From: Zygosaccharomyces rouxii
Taxonomy: Eukaryota > Ascomycota > Saccharomycetes > Saccharomycetales > Saccharomycetaceae
Direction of reading: 5' to 3'
NCBI RefSeq assembly: GCF_000026365.1
Contig: NC_012996.1
Span: forward strand, 1,612,001-1,676,000
DNA: 64,000 nt
The notes beneath the pieces were generated by a model. The model saw nothing but the letters and a program-made list of their open reading frames with translations, searched no databases and was not told the DNA's origin. Shown here in pieces: positions 48,884-58,408 of the stretch. The translations under genes and the position numbers were made by a program. The stretch's first letter is position 1. Each line of letters opens with the position of its first letter.

Positions 48884-49954
48884 TCAATTTTCTCCATCGG
48901 TGGAAGGCTTCGACAAGGAGACACTTTCCAGTACCTCTTCTTCACTTCCAGCTCTTTCCAAGCGAGCTTCCCTTTCTCTCATAAGATAAATTCTTCTTGG
49001 TTCACCTCTTATCTTTAAACTTAATGAATAATCTTCCAATTGATCCATTTTTTTTGAGAAATATGTGTAAAGCTGTGAGAGGGATAACCTGCAATGATGA
49101 CCTTGGAAATTATTATTACCTAATCTAATATTCTCCACTACTTTGATTGCCATATTCCTATTAATTGACTCAGGTAACCCATAATGAGTTGGATTTTTCC
49201 TAACATCGTTAATTTTATTGATGATACACATCCTTTTAGCAAAAAGCGTTCTTTCTTTGGAACTACGTCTCCAAGTGGATCCATAACGTCTTTCCAAAGA
49301 CATTAAAGATGGTCTACCAGGTAAACCTTCAAAATATTCACGGGCTACATCATGGACGCTTTGAATAGCTCTATTAATCTTATAACTTACAGTTCTTTGA
49401 TACTCAGCCCCACGACTTGAATCGCTATCGTCACCGTCTTCATGGTCGTCTTCATGATGTAAAATCCCTGAATCCCTTACTGATTCCTCTGTCTTTACAG
49501 TTGAGTCTGTATTAAGGGCCGTATAATCAGCCTCATACTGTTGCCTACGTTCTTGCCTCTCCCTCCTTGAATTATTGGCCAACAATGTTGATGATGATAC
49601 CCTGTCAACTTCTTCATTGGTAACGTTCTCATTAGAAGGATCCACAAATCGTACCCTTTCTCCAGACATTATCCCTACAATCTCTTTGAACACCTCTCTC
49701 ATGGCACCAACTTCTTCAACGCATTTAGCAACATTTCGAAACCCAATTTCCATTCTCTTTTGGCCATCAAGATAATACTCCTCTTGCTCCTTCTCTAATT
49801 GGATCACTTTATTCTTTAACCACTCATTTTGTTCTTCCACTTTTGTCAACTGGTCCACCAAGAAGGACAAAAAAGGACCATCTGGTCTTTCGTTACTACC
49901 CACTGACCTTATCAGCTCTCCAGAGGGTGTTCCAGGCAACGATGTCGGGCTCAT
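48884..49954 (-). CDS. EUC1: Gcr1-domain transcription factor Euc1
   Basis: The 356-residue protein has a coiled-coil segment near residues 50-75 (V-D-Q-L-T-K-V-E-E-Q-N-E-W-L) and a C-terminal GCR1-type DNA-binding domain (about 220-310, with W-R-R-S-S-K-E-R-T-L-F-A-K-R). Euc1 (YMR111C, 462 residues) binds ubiquitin hotspots in promoters and is SUMOylated. The ATG at 49952-49954 was preferred because the next upstream initiation codon is TTG. It is followed by MED11, as in S. cerevisiae. The protein is shorter than the S. cerevisiae form, mainly in the low-complexity linker. Confidence 0.85.
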   Translation of the reverse strand: MSPTSLPGTPSGELIRSVGSNERPDGPFLSFLVDQLTKVEEQNEWLKNKVIQLEKEQEEYYLDGQKRMEIGFRNVAKCVEEVGAMREVFKEIVGIMSGERVRFVDPSNENVTNEEVDRVSSSTLLANNSRRERQERRQQYEADYTALNTDSTVKTEESVRDSGILHHEDDHEDGDDSDSSRGAEYQRTVSYKINRAIQSVHDVAREYFEGLPGRPSLMSLERRYGSTWRRSSKERTLFAKRMCIINKINDVRKNPTHYGLPESINRNMAIKVVENIRLGNNNFQGHHCRLSLSQLYTYFSKKMDQLEDYSLSLKIRGEPRRIYLMREREARLERAGSEEEVLESVSLSKPSTDGEN

Positions 49955-50135
49955 TTCCAACCCAATTAGCCTTTTTTCCCTGATTTCCAATATTACAATG
50001 ACTATTATACTGCGTTAGTCACCATATCCAACAAGCAGTGCTTGAAAAGGCCATCACCATTCTGACATATTACACGTGACAAACAGAAAACAGTCAAATA
50101 GTCAGCTTTGGCCTTCCTAGAATGCTTTCCGGAGC

Positions 50136-50483
50136 CTAATTAGATGGAGGTTTATCAAGCAGTTGCTTTAGAAGCTCTGTCTGTTCTTTCAATTTGTCGT
50201 CGTCTTGACCGAGAGCTTTCTTATTCACATTGATAGGCAGCAACCTGGTACCAACGTTCTCATCCAGCAGTTTAATCTCTTGCTTCAATTGATTAGTGGA
50301 AGACTCTAAAGTAGTGTAGAATTCCCTCGTATGCTGCTCGAATTGCGGTTTCAAATCATGATTACCATGCTTAAGCTCTCCATAGGTGAAAACGACCTGA
50401 GATGCAGTCTGTAATAACGAACAAAGTTGTTCATCAATTTGTACCAGCGAGTCTAGTCGTTCTCGAACGTAAGGCGGTTGCAT
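50136..50483 (-). CDS. MED11: Mediator head-module subunit Med11
   Basis: The 115-residue helical protein has the Med11 N-terminus (Q-P-P-Y-V-x-E-R-L-x-S-L) and coiled-coil pattern. Med11 (YMR112C, 131 residues) pairs with Med22 in the head of Mediator, contacting RNA polymerase II and TFIIH. It is divergently paired with FOL3 across 155 bp, the S. cerevisiae arrangement. Confidence 0.93.
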   Translation of the reverse strand: MQPPYVRERLDSLVQIDEQLCSLLQTASQVVFTYGELKHGNHDLKPQFEQHTREFYTTLESSTNQLKQEIKLLDENVGTRLLPINVNKKALGQDDDKLKEQTELLKQLLDKPPSN

Positions 50484-50611
50484 TGGCAGCTTCTAGACTT
50501 TCTTTTTGTGCGCTTTAGCTTTAGGATTAGGTTTAAGTTCAAGTGAAGTTTAGATTTCACAAGGTTGGCGATTTTGAAAAGTTATATCAACATATATATT
50601 CTACAAAAAAC

Positions 50612-50635
50612 ATGTTGAAATCTGCTTTTGATTAA
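50612..50635 (+). promoter_or_regulatory. Short upstream ORF before FOL3
   Basis: A 7-codon ATG frame ending in TAA at 50633-50635 stops 3 bases before the FOL3 ATG at 50639. If it is in the leader it would favour low or reinitiation-dependent translation. Confidence 0.4.
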
Positions 50636-50638
50636 TCG

Positions 50639-51859
50639 ATGGGAATCAATTTAGGACTCGTTAGAGTTGTTAAGCTACTGTCACACTTGGGTAATCCACA
50701 TGAGAAGCTAAGAGTACTTCACGTTGCCGGTACTAATGGTAAAGGATCAGTATGCAGCTATATGGGTTCAGTTCTTGGATCGAAATTTAAAGTAGGACAA
50801 TTTAACAGTCCTCATTTAATACACATCACAGACTCCATAACCGTTAATCGCCAGCCTATCCCGACAAATGTATACAGCCGTATTAGAAGTGAATTGGAAT
50901 CGCTCAACGTCCAACTATCTTTACAATGTACAGAATTCGAAATACTAACTTGCACCGCATTCAAATATTTTTATGATTCTCGTGTCGATTGGTGTATATT
51001 GGAAGTTGGATTGGGTGGTCGTTTAGATGCGACTAACATAGTTCCTGGCCAGTTGAAATACGGTTGTGCAATTACAAAGATTGGATTAGACCACGAGTCT
51101 TTCCTGGGTACTACAGTAGCTGAAATTGCTGCTGAAAAGGCGGGAATCGTTGTTCCTGGTGTACAACAAGCAGTTGTGGATGGTACAAATGACGAAGCTG
51201 CGTTAAAAGCGGTTAAAGATCGTTGTGCCCAAACAGGTTGTAAATTAACTATCACGAACAGCGAGGAGGATTCGAAGCTCATCAAGACTGATTCCTGGGG
51301 AGTATTAGAACCTCGCATCCCACTTAATGGTGACTATCAAATCCATAACCTTAGAGTAGCTATGACGGTCCTCGACCAATTGCAACAGAGAGGTGAAATA
51401 AATCTGGACAAAAAGCTCGCTTTAGATGGACTTTCCAAAGTTCAATGGCCTGGAAGACTACACAAGATTGAAATTGGGGGTTCGAAAGTCTTGTTAGACG
51501 GTGCTCATAATGGCAGTGCAGCGTTGGAATTGGCAAAATTCTTAAGACTGGAATACGGTGATCAACCGTTAACGTTAGTGATTGCAGTGACAAACGGTAA
51601 GAAATTGGACACACTTTTGACACCGTTGGTTCGCCCTCAAGATCGTGTAATTGTCACCAAGTTCAGCAAAGTGGATGGAATGCCCTGGATCCAACCCATG
51701 GACGTCGAGCAATTGTCCCAGTACATTAAAAAAACCTGTCCGGACGTACAAGAAGTTCCAGATGTGGATCAAGTAATTAGAGGTCTCAAAAACGAAAAAA
51801 ATCCAATTGTCATTTGCGGTTCCCTGTATCTATGTGGTGATATTCTACGCAACCGCTAG
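50639..51859 (+). CDS. FOL3: Dihydrofolate synthetase
   Basis: The 406-residue Mur-ligase family protein has P-loop G-T-N-G-K-G-S at 31-37 and the conserved G-L-G-G-R-L-D-A-T-N block. It ligates glutamate to dihydropteroate to give dihydrofolate in folate synthesis. It fits Fol3 (YMR113W, 427 residues). The 3' end overlaps that of YMR114C by four bases on the opposite strand. The start is the ATG that begins M-G-I-N-L-G-L, matching M-A-I-E-L-G-L of the S. cerevisiae protein. Confidence 0.96.
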   Translation: MGINLGLVRVVKLLSHLGNPHEKLRVLHVAGTNGKGSVCSYMGSVLGSKFKVGQFNSPHLIHITDSITVNRQPIPTNVYSRIRSELESLNVQLSLQCTEFEILTCTAFKYFYDSRVDWCILEVGLGGRLDATNIVPGQLKYGCAITKIGLDHESFLGTTVAEIAAEKAGIVVPGVQQAVVDGTNDEAALKAVKDRCAQTGCKLTITNSEEDSKLIKTDSWGVLEPRIPLNGDYQIHNLRVAMTVLDQLQQRGEINLDKKLALDGLSKVQWPGRLHKIEIGGSKVLLDGAHNGSAALELAKFLRLEYGDQPLTLVIAVTNGKKLDTLLTPLVRPQDRVIVTKFSKVDGMPWIQPMDVEQLSQYIKKTCPDVQEVPDVDQVIRGLKNEKNPIVICGSLYLCGDILRNR

Positions 51860-52695
51860 TGGTGTTGCTTTTTACGGGGTGAAAGCATTTGGACGATGTC
51901 CCTTTTACGTGGATTCGGCTTTTCCTCCTTCACTTGGATATCCTCTTTCTTTGGACTCTGCTTCTCTTCCTGAGTCTGTGAGTCCTCCTGCTTTACACCT
52001 TTATTCTGTTTAAAGATAGGCTTTGTTAAGTACCCTTCATTAATGGAAACTTTACCTACATCATTACTCACCTGATAGCATTCCATCGTTTCTTCATTGA
52101 ATATCGTTGCCAACACTTTATCCAATTCCTCCTGACTCCATTTGTTCTGATCGCCTAACCAATTATTCCATGAATCAGTGCCTGGCTCCAATACAACAGG
52201 CATACGTTCATGTAACCACTTAAGTCCCTCTGGTGCATTGCCGGTAATAATAGTATAAGTGTAGAGATCATCCTTTTGCACATAGTCATACATTCCAGCC
52301 AAGAACATTAGTTTATTATCTTTCCTAGTCACATAGAAGGGCGTCTTACTCCTACCATTAGTCTTCCACTCATAGTACCCACTTATTGGTATTACACACC
52401 TCTTGTGGTTGCAACATTGGGACCACATCCTGCTACTTTGTAAACTTTCCTCCCTAGCGTTAAATGTCCTAAAAGACTTGAAATTAGCTACATCTTTGGT
52501 CCAATGTGGAACCAGCCCCCATTTCATATATTTTAAAACATCATCCTTTGGTCTGTAAACTGCCGACACATTTGTAGGGGCTACATTGTAGGATTTATCA
52601 TAATGTTTCTCTGGTGCCTTAATGTTCATATTATAATGGGCAAACTGCTGTGGAAGCTCATCGCTGCTATATGCCATAGCATATCTCCCACACAT
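51856..52695 (-). CDS. SRAP/HMCES-family abasic-site shield (YMR114C)
   Basis: The 279-residue protein begins M-C-G-R-Y, with the catalytic Cys2 exposed after Met removal. It carries the SRAP motifs P-T, W-G-L-V-P-H-W, F-N-A-R-E-E, and H-E-R-M-P-V. This family (HMCES/YedK) forms covalent thiazolidine links with abasic sites in single-stranded DNA. The C-terminus is Lys/Glu/Gln-rich. The S. cerevisiae homolog YMR114C is longer (368). It is convergent with FOL3, with the two stop codons overlapping in CTAG. Confidence 0.95.
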   Translation of the reverse strand: MCGRYAMAYSSDELPQQFAHYNMNIKAPEKHYDKSYNVAPTNVSAVYRPKDDVLKYMKWGLVPHWTKDVANFKSFRTFNAREESLQSSRMWSQCCNHKRCVIPISGYYEWKTNGRSKTPFYVTRKDNKLMFLAGMYDYVQKDDLYTYTIITGNAPEGLKWLHERMPVVLEPGTDSWNNWLGDQNKWSQEELDKVLATIFNEETMECYQVSNDVGKVSINEGYLTKPIFKQNKGVKQEDSQTQEEKQSPKKEDIQVKEEKPNPRKRDIVQMLSPRKKQHH

Positions 52696-52928
52696 CTTGA
52701 CAAAATTAATATAGTTTTATTGCTAAGACCTTACACTATTGATCCAAACGGTTAATATCTTTTGAACAATTCTATTTCTGTTGTCCTTGCTTATAACATC
52801 CCTTTTTCAAGTCATCATCATCGACCTCTTGAAGCAGTTGACAAACTTCAACCACACTTAAGCTTACTGAAACACACAAACCAGTTGAATTATAAAAGAA
52901 TTCAAAACTAAAAGGGCTATCATTCGAG

Positions 52929-54362
52929 ATGTTTAGAAACACTTTGAGACTGGCTACAAGGTTCAGTCTTCGAATACCTCAACGGTCCTTCCACAAGAGT
53001 AGTAACTTAGCTAATAGTCTAAAATCTACCATTGAGAAACAACATGAACTGCATCAAAAGCGGATGAGGAATCTGAAAATTGAAAGATGGGTATTTTCAA
53101 TTGCAGGTATTTCCGCCCTTGGATACGGTTTATGGTACTTCTACTGGCCCCATCATACTTTCCCCGTATCTGTCGCCAAGATATTACGTAAAGGTCTATG
53201 GGCAGAATCTAATAAAGAAAGTTTCAACTACCAAAAGGCAGTTGCGTTTTACATCGATGCCCTTGAAGAATGTGATAAAATACATATGAATCCAGTCTCT
53301 GATGAATATACAGGTATTGAACTTAAAGTGGCAGAAATGTATGAAAAATTGAACATGTTTGAAGAAGCTAATGGTATTTATTTAGAATTACTCTATCGAT
53401 TCTACGATGCATTGAACTCTCCAGGAAAAGTCCCCGTGGAGCAGAGACCTGATATGATTAGGAGAGATCTTAGGGTTTTGATTAAATCTCTGGAGCTTAA
53501 TAAGGATCTCGCCATTGGTAAAAGGAATCTACTAGCACACCTGCTATTAGCACAAGAGGAAATTTTAAGTCGTTCCCCAGAATTGAAAGAATTCTTCGAA
53601 AGAAGAAAGGAAAAAGCAAAGAATATTTTCCAAGGAAAGGCCATAAGCTCTACAGATTTCAAAACTTTTGTTGATGAAGAAAATATAAAGATTAACGATG
53701 AAGGTTACATGATTTTGGATCTACAGAAAAACAGCAGTGCATGGGAACCATTTAAGGAAGAATTCTTTACAGCAAGAGACCTTTACACGGCGTACTGTCT
53801 TTCCGCTAAAGATATTACAGCAGCATTAAGTTGTAAAATGACCACAGTCGAATGGATGGTAATGGCCGACATGCCACCAGGCCAGATCTTATTGTCTCAA
53901 GCCAATTTGGGGTCCTTGTTGTATTTACAAGGTGAAAAATTCGAAGCTGAAATATACCAATTGGAACAACGTTGTGGGGAAGATCCCTCTTTGAAGAATG
54001 AGGATGTCATGATTATATCTCTAAGGCACCTGCATAGAAACAGGGATACCTGCCTCGACATGTCCAATCAGTGCTATAACAGTGTAGTACAGTTTGCCAA
54101 GAGAAACAGCAAGCTAAGATTTAATGTGAGGGATCAATTAGATCCATCGGTTGCGCAGGCAATTGCACTTTCAACTTATGGGATGGGTGTATTGAACCTG
54201 CACCAGGGAGTATTAGTAAAGGCAGAAAAATTACTAAAGGATTCTATTACACTTGCCAGAGAGACAGATTTTACAGAACTCCTCAAAGAAGCTGAAAATG
54301 AGTTACAGAAGACTTCTGTATTGAAGACCAAAAAGCAGTCTGAGCAACCACAACCCAATTGA
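52929..54362 (+). CDS. MGR3: Mitochondrial i-AAA adaptor Mgr3
   Basis: The 477-residue protein has an N-terminal presequence-like Arg/Ser region, one transmembrane helix (about 53-73), and a TPR-rich helical body (about 100-460). Mgr3 (YMR115W, 501 residues) and its ohnolog YKL133C occupy the paired regions. Mgr3 binds Yme1 with Mgr1 and helps deliver unfolded proteins to this protease. Here it is followed by OCT1 (YKL134C), evidence that one region represents both S. cerevisiae chromosome segments. Confidence 0.94.
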   Translation: MFRNTLRLATRFSLRIPQRSFHKSSNLANSLKSTIEKQHELHQKRMRNLKIERWVFSIAGISALGYGLWYFYWPHHTFPVSVAKILRKGLWAESNKESFNYQKAVAFYIDALEECDKIHMNPVSDEYTGIELKVAEMYEKLNMFEEANGIYLELLYRFYDALNSPGKVPVEQRPDMIRRDLRVLIKSLELNKDLAIGKRNLLAHLLLAQEEILSRSPELKEFFERRKEKAKNIFQGKAISSTDFKTFVDEENIKINDEGYMILDLQKNSSAWEPFKEEFFTARDLYTAYCLSAKDITAALSCKMTTVEWMVMADMPPGQILLSQANLGSLLYLQGEKFEAEIYQLEQRCGEDPSLKNEDVMIISLRHLHRNRDTCLDMSNQCYNSVVQFAKRNSKLRFNVRDQLDPSVAQAIALSTYGMGVLNLHQGVLVKAEKLLKDSITLARETDFTELLKEAENELQKTSVLKTKKQSEQPQPN

Positions 54363-54664
54363 ATTAGACTAAGCACACAACTGTATATAAAAAAATAGAA
54401 CTGAATCATAAAGCTTGATCATCTCATTATTCTAAATTGTATATATCCGTATCTCATCCAGTCTGTTTATTATCTACTATCGTTGTTACCATTAGCTACT
54501 ATTTTCAAGTTTCGAGACTCAATCGGATCTTAGTAAAATGTGACTCTTAACTCCAATGAACACCTTACGAAGGGATTCAAAACTATTAAAGAAGCCACTG
54601 ATAGCTGTTATCGACTGTATATGTTGAAGTGAGTGTGGACAAGATAACTAGAATAAATTATTCA
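54363..54664. other. Intergenic region MGR3-OCT1 with a 3-codon upstream ORF
   Basis: This 302-base gap includes an ATG-TTG-AAG-TGA mini-ORF at 54621-54632, 33 bases before the OCT1 ATG. Nothing else was recognised. Confidence 0.45.
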
Positions 54665-57025
54665 ATGTTCAAGACTGGTATTTTAAAACGTAACTTAGTT
54701 GCAAACTCAAAGAGGGTGCGACTAGTTACCACTAGACATTTGGCGACACAAGTGAATAAACTCTCGAATAGTAATGGACAAGTGGAATCCTTGAGAAGAA
54801 CTTTTGATGATGCAGATTACTGGAATGAAGCCAATAAACAAAACTATGCTTTGGCAAGCCTCAAGGGGAAATTTCTATCAAATATAGGAAATATAGGATC
54901 GAGTGGTACACAACACTTAGAAACTGGCCTGTTTAGAAATCCATATCTAACATCCCCTGACGGTCTACGAAAATTCAGTCGACAATCCTTAAATCAAGCA
55001 TATGAACTTTTAGAAGATATGAAGAATGACGAAACTCCACAAGGTTTACAAAATTATATTTTAAGACTGGATCAATTGAGTGATACTCTTTGTAGGGTTA
55101 TTGATCTGTGCGAGTTTATTAGATCATCTCACCCTGATTCTCATTTTGTAGATGCTGCTCAAGATTGTCATGAAGAAATGTTCGAGTTTATGAATGTTCT
55201 TAACACGGACGTGAACCTCTGTAATAAATTAAGAACAGTTTTAAACACTCCAGAAGTTGTTTGTAAACTATCATCTGAAGAGGTTAAAGTGGGTAAGATT
55301 CTTTTAGAAGATTTCGAAAAATCTGGTATTTATATGAATCCTGAAATTAGGGAACAATTTATTGCATTATCGCAGGAGATCAGTATTGTGGGCCAAGATT
55401 TTATCAATAACACGGATTTTGTTCGTACCAACTATATCACAGTCGATTGTGAAACGATCCATAATAGTGGTATAAATCAACTGATCCTAAGTCAATTGTC
55501 TAAGGATATCAAAGGTAAACATTATAAAATACCCACACATGGATATATTGCCTATTCAGTATTGAGAGCATGTCCTGATGAAATAGTAAGGAAAAAGTTA
55601 TGGACAGCCATGCATAGTTGCCCTGATAAGCAAATTGTAAGACTAGATCAATTAGTCAGGTTGAGAGCTGTGCTGGCATTTTTAATGGGGAAGAAGAGTT
55701 ATGCGGAATATCAATTGGAAGGTAAGATGGCAAAGTCCCCTGAAGAAGTCACAGATTTTATTGACTCATTGATCAAAGTGACCCAACCAAAGGCGAAACA
55801 GGAATTAGGATTCATTTCAGATTTAAAACGTAAACATATGGATTTGCCGCCCTCGGAGACTTCTAATTTGGACACCCTGGATATCGTGCGACCATGGGAT
55901 CGTGATTTTTACCACACCATTTATTCGATACAGCAACGTCGTCAATCCCCCATAGATGATCAACAGATATCTATGTATTTCACCTTAGGCAACGTCATGC
56001 AAGGTTTGTCAGATCTTTTCCACCAAATATATGGCATTAGATTAGAACCAGTAATAGCACAAAAGGGCGAAACATGGTCACCCGAAGTGAGAAGACTTAA
56101 CGTAGTTTCAGATGAAGAAGGTGTAATTGGCGTAGTTTATTGCGATTTATTTGAAAGAGATGGTAAAACATCAAATCCATCCCATTTCACCGTTTGTTGT
56201 TCAAGGCAAATTTATCCCAAGGAAAATGATTTATCCACGATTCAAATTGGTACCAATAAGGACGGAACCAAGTTTCAATTGCCCATCATTTCGCTGGTTT
56301 GCAATTTTGCTAGCTCAGTAGTATCTTTCGGTCAATCACTTTGTCTTTTACATATTAGTGAAATTGAAACTCTCTTTCATGAAATGGGACATGCAATGCA
56401 CTCTATGCTTGGTAGAACTCGTTTGCAGAATTTGAGCGGCACCCGTTGTGCTACTGATTTCGTAGAATTACCGAGTATTCTGATGGAGCATTTTGCTAGA
56501 GACACCAGGGTTCTAAGACAAATTGGAAAACATTGCAATACTGGCGAACCTGTTCCAGAATCACTATTGACCAATTATTTGCAAGATTTACAATACATGC
56601 AATACTGTGAAACTTTCTCTCAAGCCAAGATGGCCATGTTAGATCAAAGATTACATGGTAAAGAAATTATAACTGGAATGGATACATTAGATGTTGTGGC
56701 ACTTTATCAAAATTTGGAAAGGGAATTGAGAGTATTAGTGGATGACCAAAGCACTTGGTGTGGTAGATTTGGTCACCTTTTCGGTTACGGTGCTACTTAT
56801 TACAGTTATCTCTTTGATAGAGCTATCGCTTCCAAAGTTTGGGAGTCACTTTTCCAAGAAGATCCCTTTAGTAGGGCTGGTGGTCAAAGATTCAAGGAAT
56901 ATGTCTTAAAATGGGGTGGTGCTAAGGATCCATGGCAATGTATCGCTGACGTCCTTGACCAACCTGAATTATCTCAAGGTGGTACCGATGCCATGCAATT
57001 TATTGGTCGTTCTGAGGAACTGTAA
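54665..57025 (+). CDS. OCT1: Mitochondrial intermediate peptidase Oct1
   Basis: The 786-residue M3-family metalloprotease has the zinc motif H-E-M-G-H at 572-576 (in F-H-E-M-G-H-A-M-H-S-M-L) and an N-terminal basic presequence (M-F-K-T-G-I-L-K-R-N, about 1-30). It removes an octapeptide from a subset of matrix proteins after MPP cleavage, to stabilise them. S. cerevisiae Oct1 (YKL134C) has 772 residues. The first ATG of the open frame (54665) was used, because the upstream initiation codon is GTG. Confidence 0.97.
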   Translation: MFKTGILKRNLVANSKRVRLVTTRHLATQVNKLSNSNGQVESLRRTFDDADYWNEANKQNYALASLKGKFLSNIGNIGSSGTQHLETGLFRNPYLTSPDGLRKFSRQSLNQAYELLEDMKNDETPQGLQNYILRLDQLSDTLCRVIDLCEFIRSSHPDSHFVDAAQDCHEEMFEFMNVLNTDVNLCNKLRTVLNTPEVVCKLSSEEVKVGKILLEDFEKSGIYMNPEIREQFIALSQEISIVGQDFINNTDFVRTNYITVDCETIHNSGINQLILSQLSKDIKGKHYKIPTHGYIAYSVLRACPDEIVRKKLWTAMHSCPDKQIVRLDQLVRLRAVLAFLMGKKSYAEYQLEGKMAKSPEEVTDFIDSLIKVTQPKAKQELGFISDLKRKHMDLPPSETSNLDTLDIVRPWDRDFYHTIYSIQQRRQSPIDDQQISMYFTLGNVMQGLSDLFHQIYGIRLEPVIAQKGETWSPEVRRLNVVSDEEGVIGVVYCDLFERDGKTSNPSHFTVCCSRQIYPKENDLSTIQIGTNKDGTKFQLPIISLVCNFASSVVSFGQSLCLLHISEIETLFHEMGHAMHSMLGRTRLQNLSGTRCATDFVELPSILMEHFARDTRVLRQIGKHCNTGEPVPESLLTNYLQDLQYMQYCETFSQAKMAMLDQRLHGKEIITGMDTLDVVALYQNLERELRVLVDDQSTWCGRFGHLFGYGATYYSYLFDRAIASKVWESLFQEDPFSRAGGQRFKEYVLKWGGAKDPWQCIADVLDQPELSQGGTDAMQFIGRSEEL

Positions 57026-57232
57026 ATAAAGAAAGATCAAACACATGCATCGTCATATAAATATCACAACACCTCTGGATTAAATAAATTTTATTAACGC
57101 AAGACCAAGAAAAGCTGGGCAAAAGTATATCATATGTGTCTCTTTAAAAACAGGATTTTAACATACTTATACAAAAACCATTAAAATGGTAGATTAAAAA
57201 CAGGGGAAACAGCTAACTAAACTATATTAAGC

Positions 57233-58408
57233 TTAGTGAGCGGTCATAACTTGCCAAACTCTGATGACGTTGTCGGTGTAACCAGCAAATAGAGTTTGAC
57301 CATCAGCGGACCAAGCCAAGGAAACGGCGTGTGGTTCGGAAGCCTTGGTGTAACCAGCGAATTCTGGTTTCAATTCATCAACCAAGTATTTTGGATCTAG
57401 ACAGAAGATCTTGATACCGGAAGAAGTAGCAGCAGACAACCAGTATCTGTTTGGAGAGAAGGCCAAAGCGAAAACTTCGTCTTGAGCAGACAAAGTGTAC
57501 ATTGGGACCTTGTCAGCCAAGTTCCACAACATGATTTCACCGTCCTTACCAGCGGAAGCAACTAGAGAACCATCTGGAGAAGCAGTGATGGTGTTAACGT
57601 AGTTGTTGTGACCGATGAAGTCAGCTTCAATTTGGAATTGGTTAACGTTCCAAGCCTGTGAAAACAAAAGTTAGTAAATCTGTTAATATCATATAACAAT
57701 CAATTCCTTTTTCGTATAATCATCATCAGAGATCTTGGTGATTTTAGTATGTCTCATCCAGGGAGTAAAACCCTGTCCGAAGTAGCAAATATAATCTAAC
57801 ATCATTTGATGTTATACTTGAAGGAATTGAAAGTTAGAATTCAATGTAAGAAAAATCGTTTTTAAACATACCTTAACCATCTTGTCCATACCAGCAGAGA
57901 TAACGGTGACGGTGTCATCGTTAGCATCTTCAGTTGGAGCGATTCTCACTTGAGAAACCCAGTCGTTGTGACCCAACATGGTAGCCAAACATTGACCTCT
58001 GATAGTCCAGACCTTAACGGTTCTGTCACGAGAACCAGAGATGATCATGGAAGCCTTTCTGTCAATGGCAACAGACATAACATCAGACTTGTGACCGACG
58101 AATCTTTGGTAAGTTTGACCAGTGGCGACATCCCATAGTCTCAAAGTCTTATCCCAAGAGGCGGACAAAGCGTAAGCACCGTCAGCGGTCAAGGAACAGT
58201 CTTGAACAATGTGGTTGTGACCTTGGAAAGATCTAACTGGGACACCGTATTGCTTGTCATCACCAGTCAATTTCCAGGAGATCAAAGTTTTATCACGGGA
58301 AGCGGACAACAACAAGTTTGGTTGACCAGCGGAAGTGGCCAATGAAGTGACCCAACCGTTGTGACCTTCCAAAGTACCTCTAAGGACCAAAAATTCAGCA
58401 GAAGACAT
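57233..58408 (-). CDS. ASC1: RACK1 ribosomal protein Asc1 (spliced)
   Basis: Joining 57872-58408 to 57233-57655 gives 319 residues, the Asc1 length, and the sequence is nearly identical. It forms a seven-bladed WD40 propeller (repeated L-x-G-H-N-x-x-V and W-D/W-N). Asc1 sits on the 40S head near the mRNA exit. It is a signalling scaffold that acts in translational control and ribosome-associated quality control. The first exon ends after M-V-K and the second begins A-W-N-V-N. The intron carries snR24. High codon bias fits a very highly expressed gene. Confidence 0.98.
57656..57871 (-). other. ASC1: ASC1 intron (host of snR24)
   Basis: The 216-nt intron has GTATGT at its 5' end (57866-57871, minus strand), an exact TACTAAC branch (57670-57676) and CAG at its 3' end (57656-57658). 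It follows codon 179. Confidence 0.97.
57721..57809 (-). ncRNA. snR24: C/D box snoRNA U24 (snR24)
   Basis: On the minus strand the intron contains a C box (AATGATGT, 57799-57806), the guide-bearing word TTTGCTACTTC, a second guide segment CACCAAGATCT directly before the D box CTGA (57726-57729), and a terminal ATG. This arrangement matches yeast U24, which directs 2'-O-methylation of 25S rRNA and also lies in the ASC1 intron of S. cerevisiae. Ends are set from the roughly 89-nt yeast RNA, so they are approximate. Confidence 0.93.
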
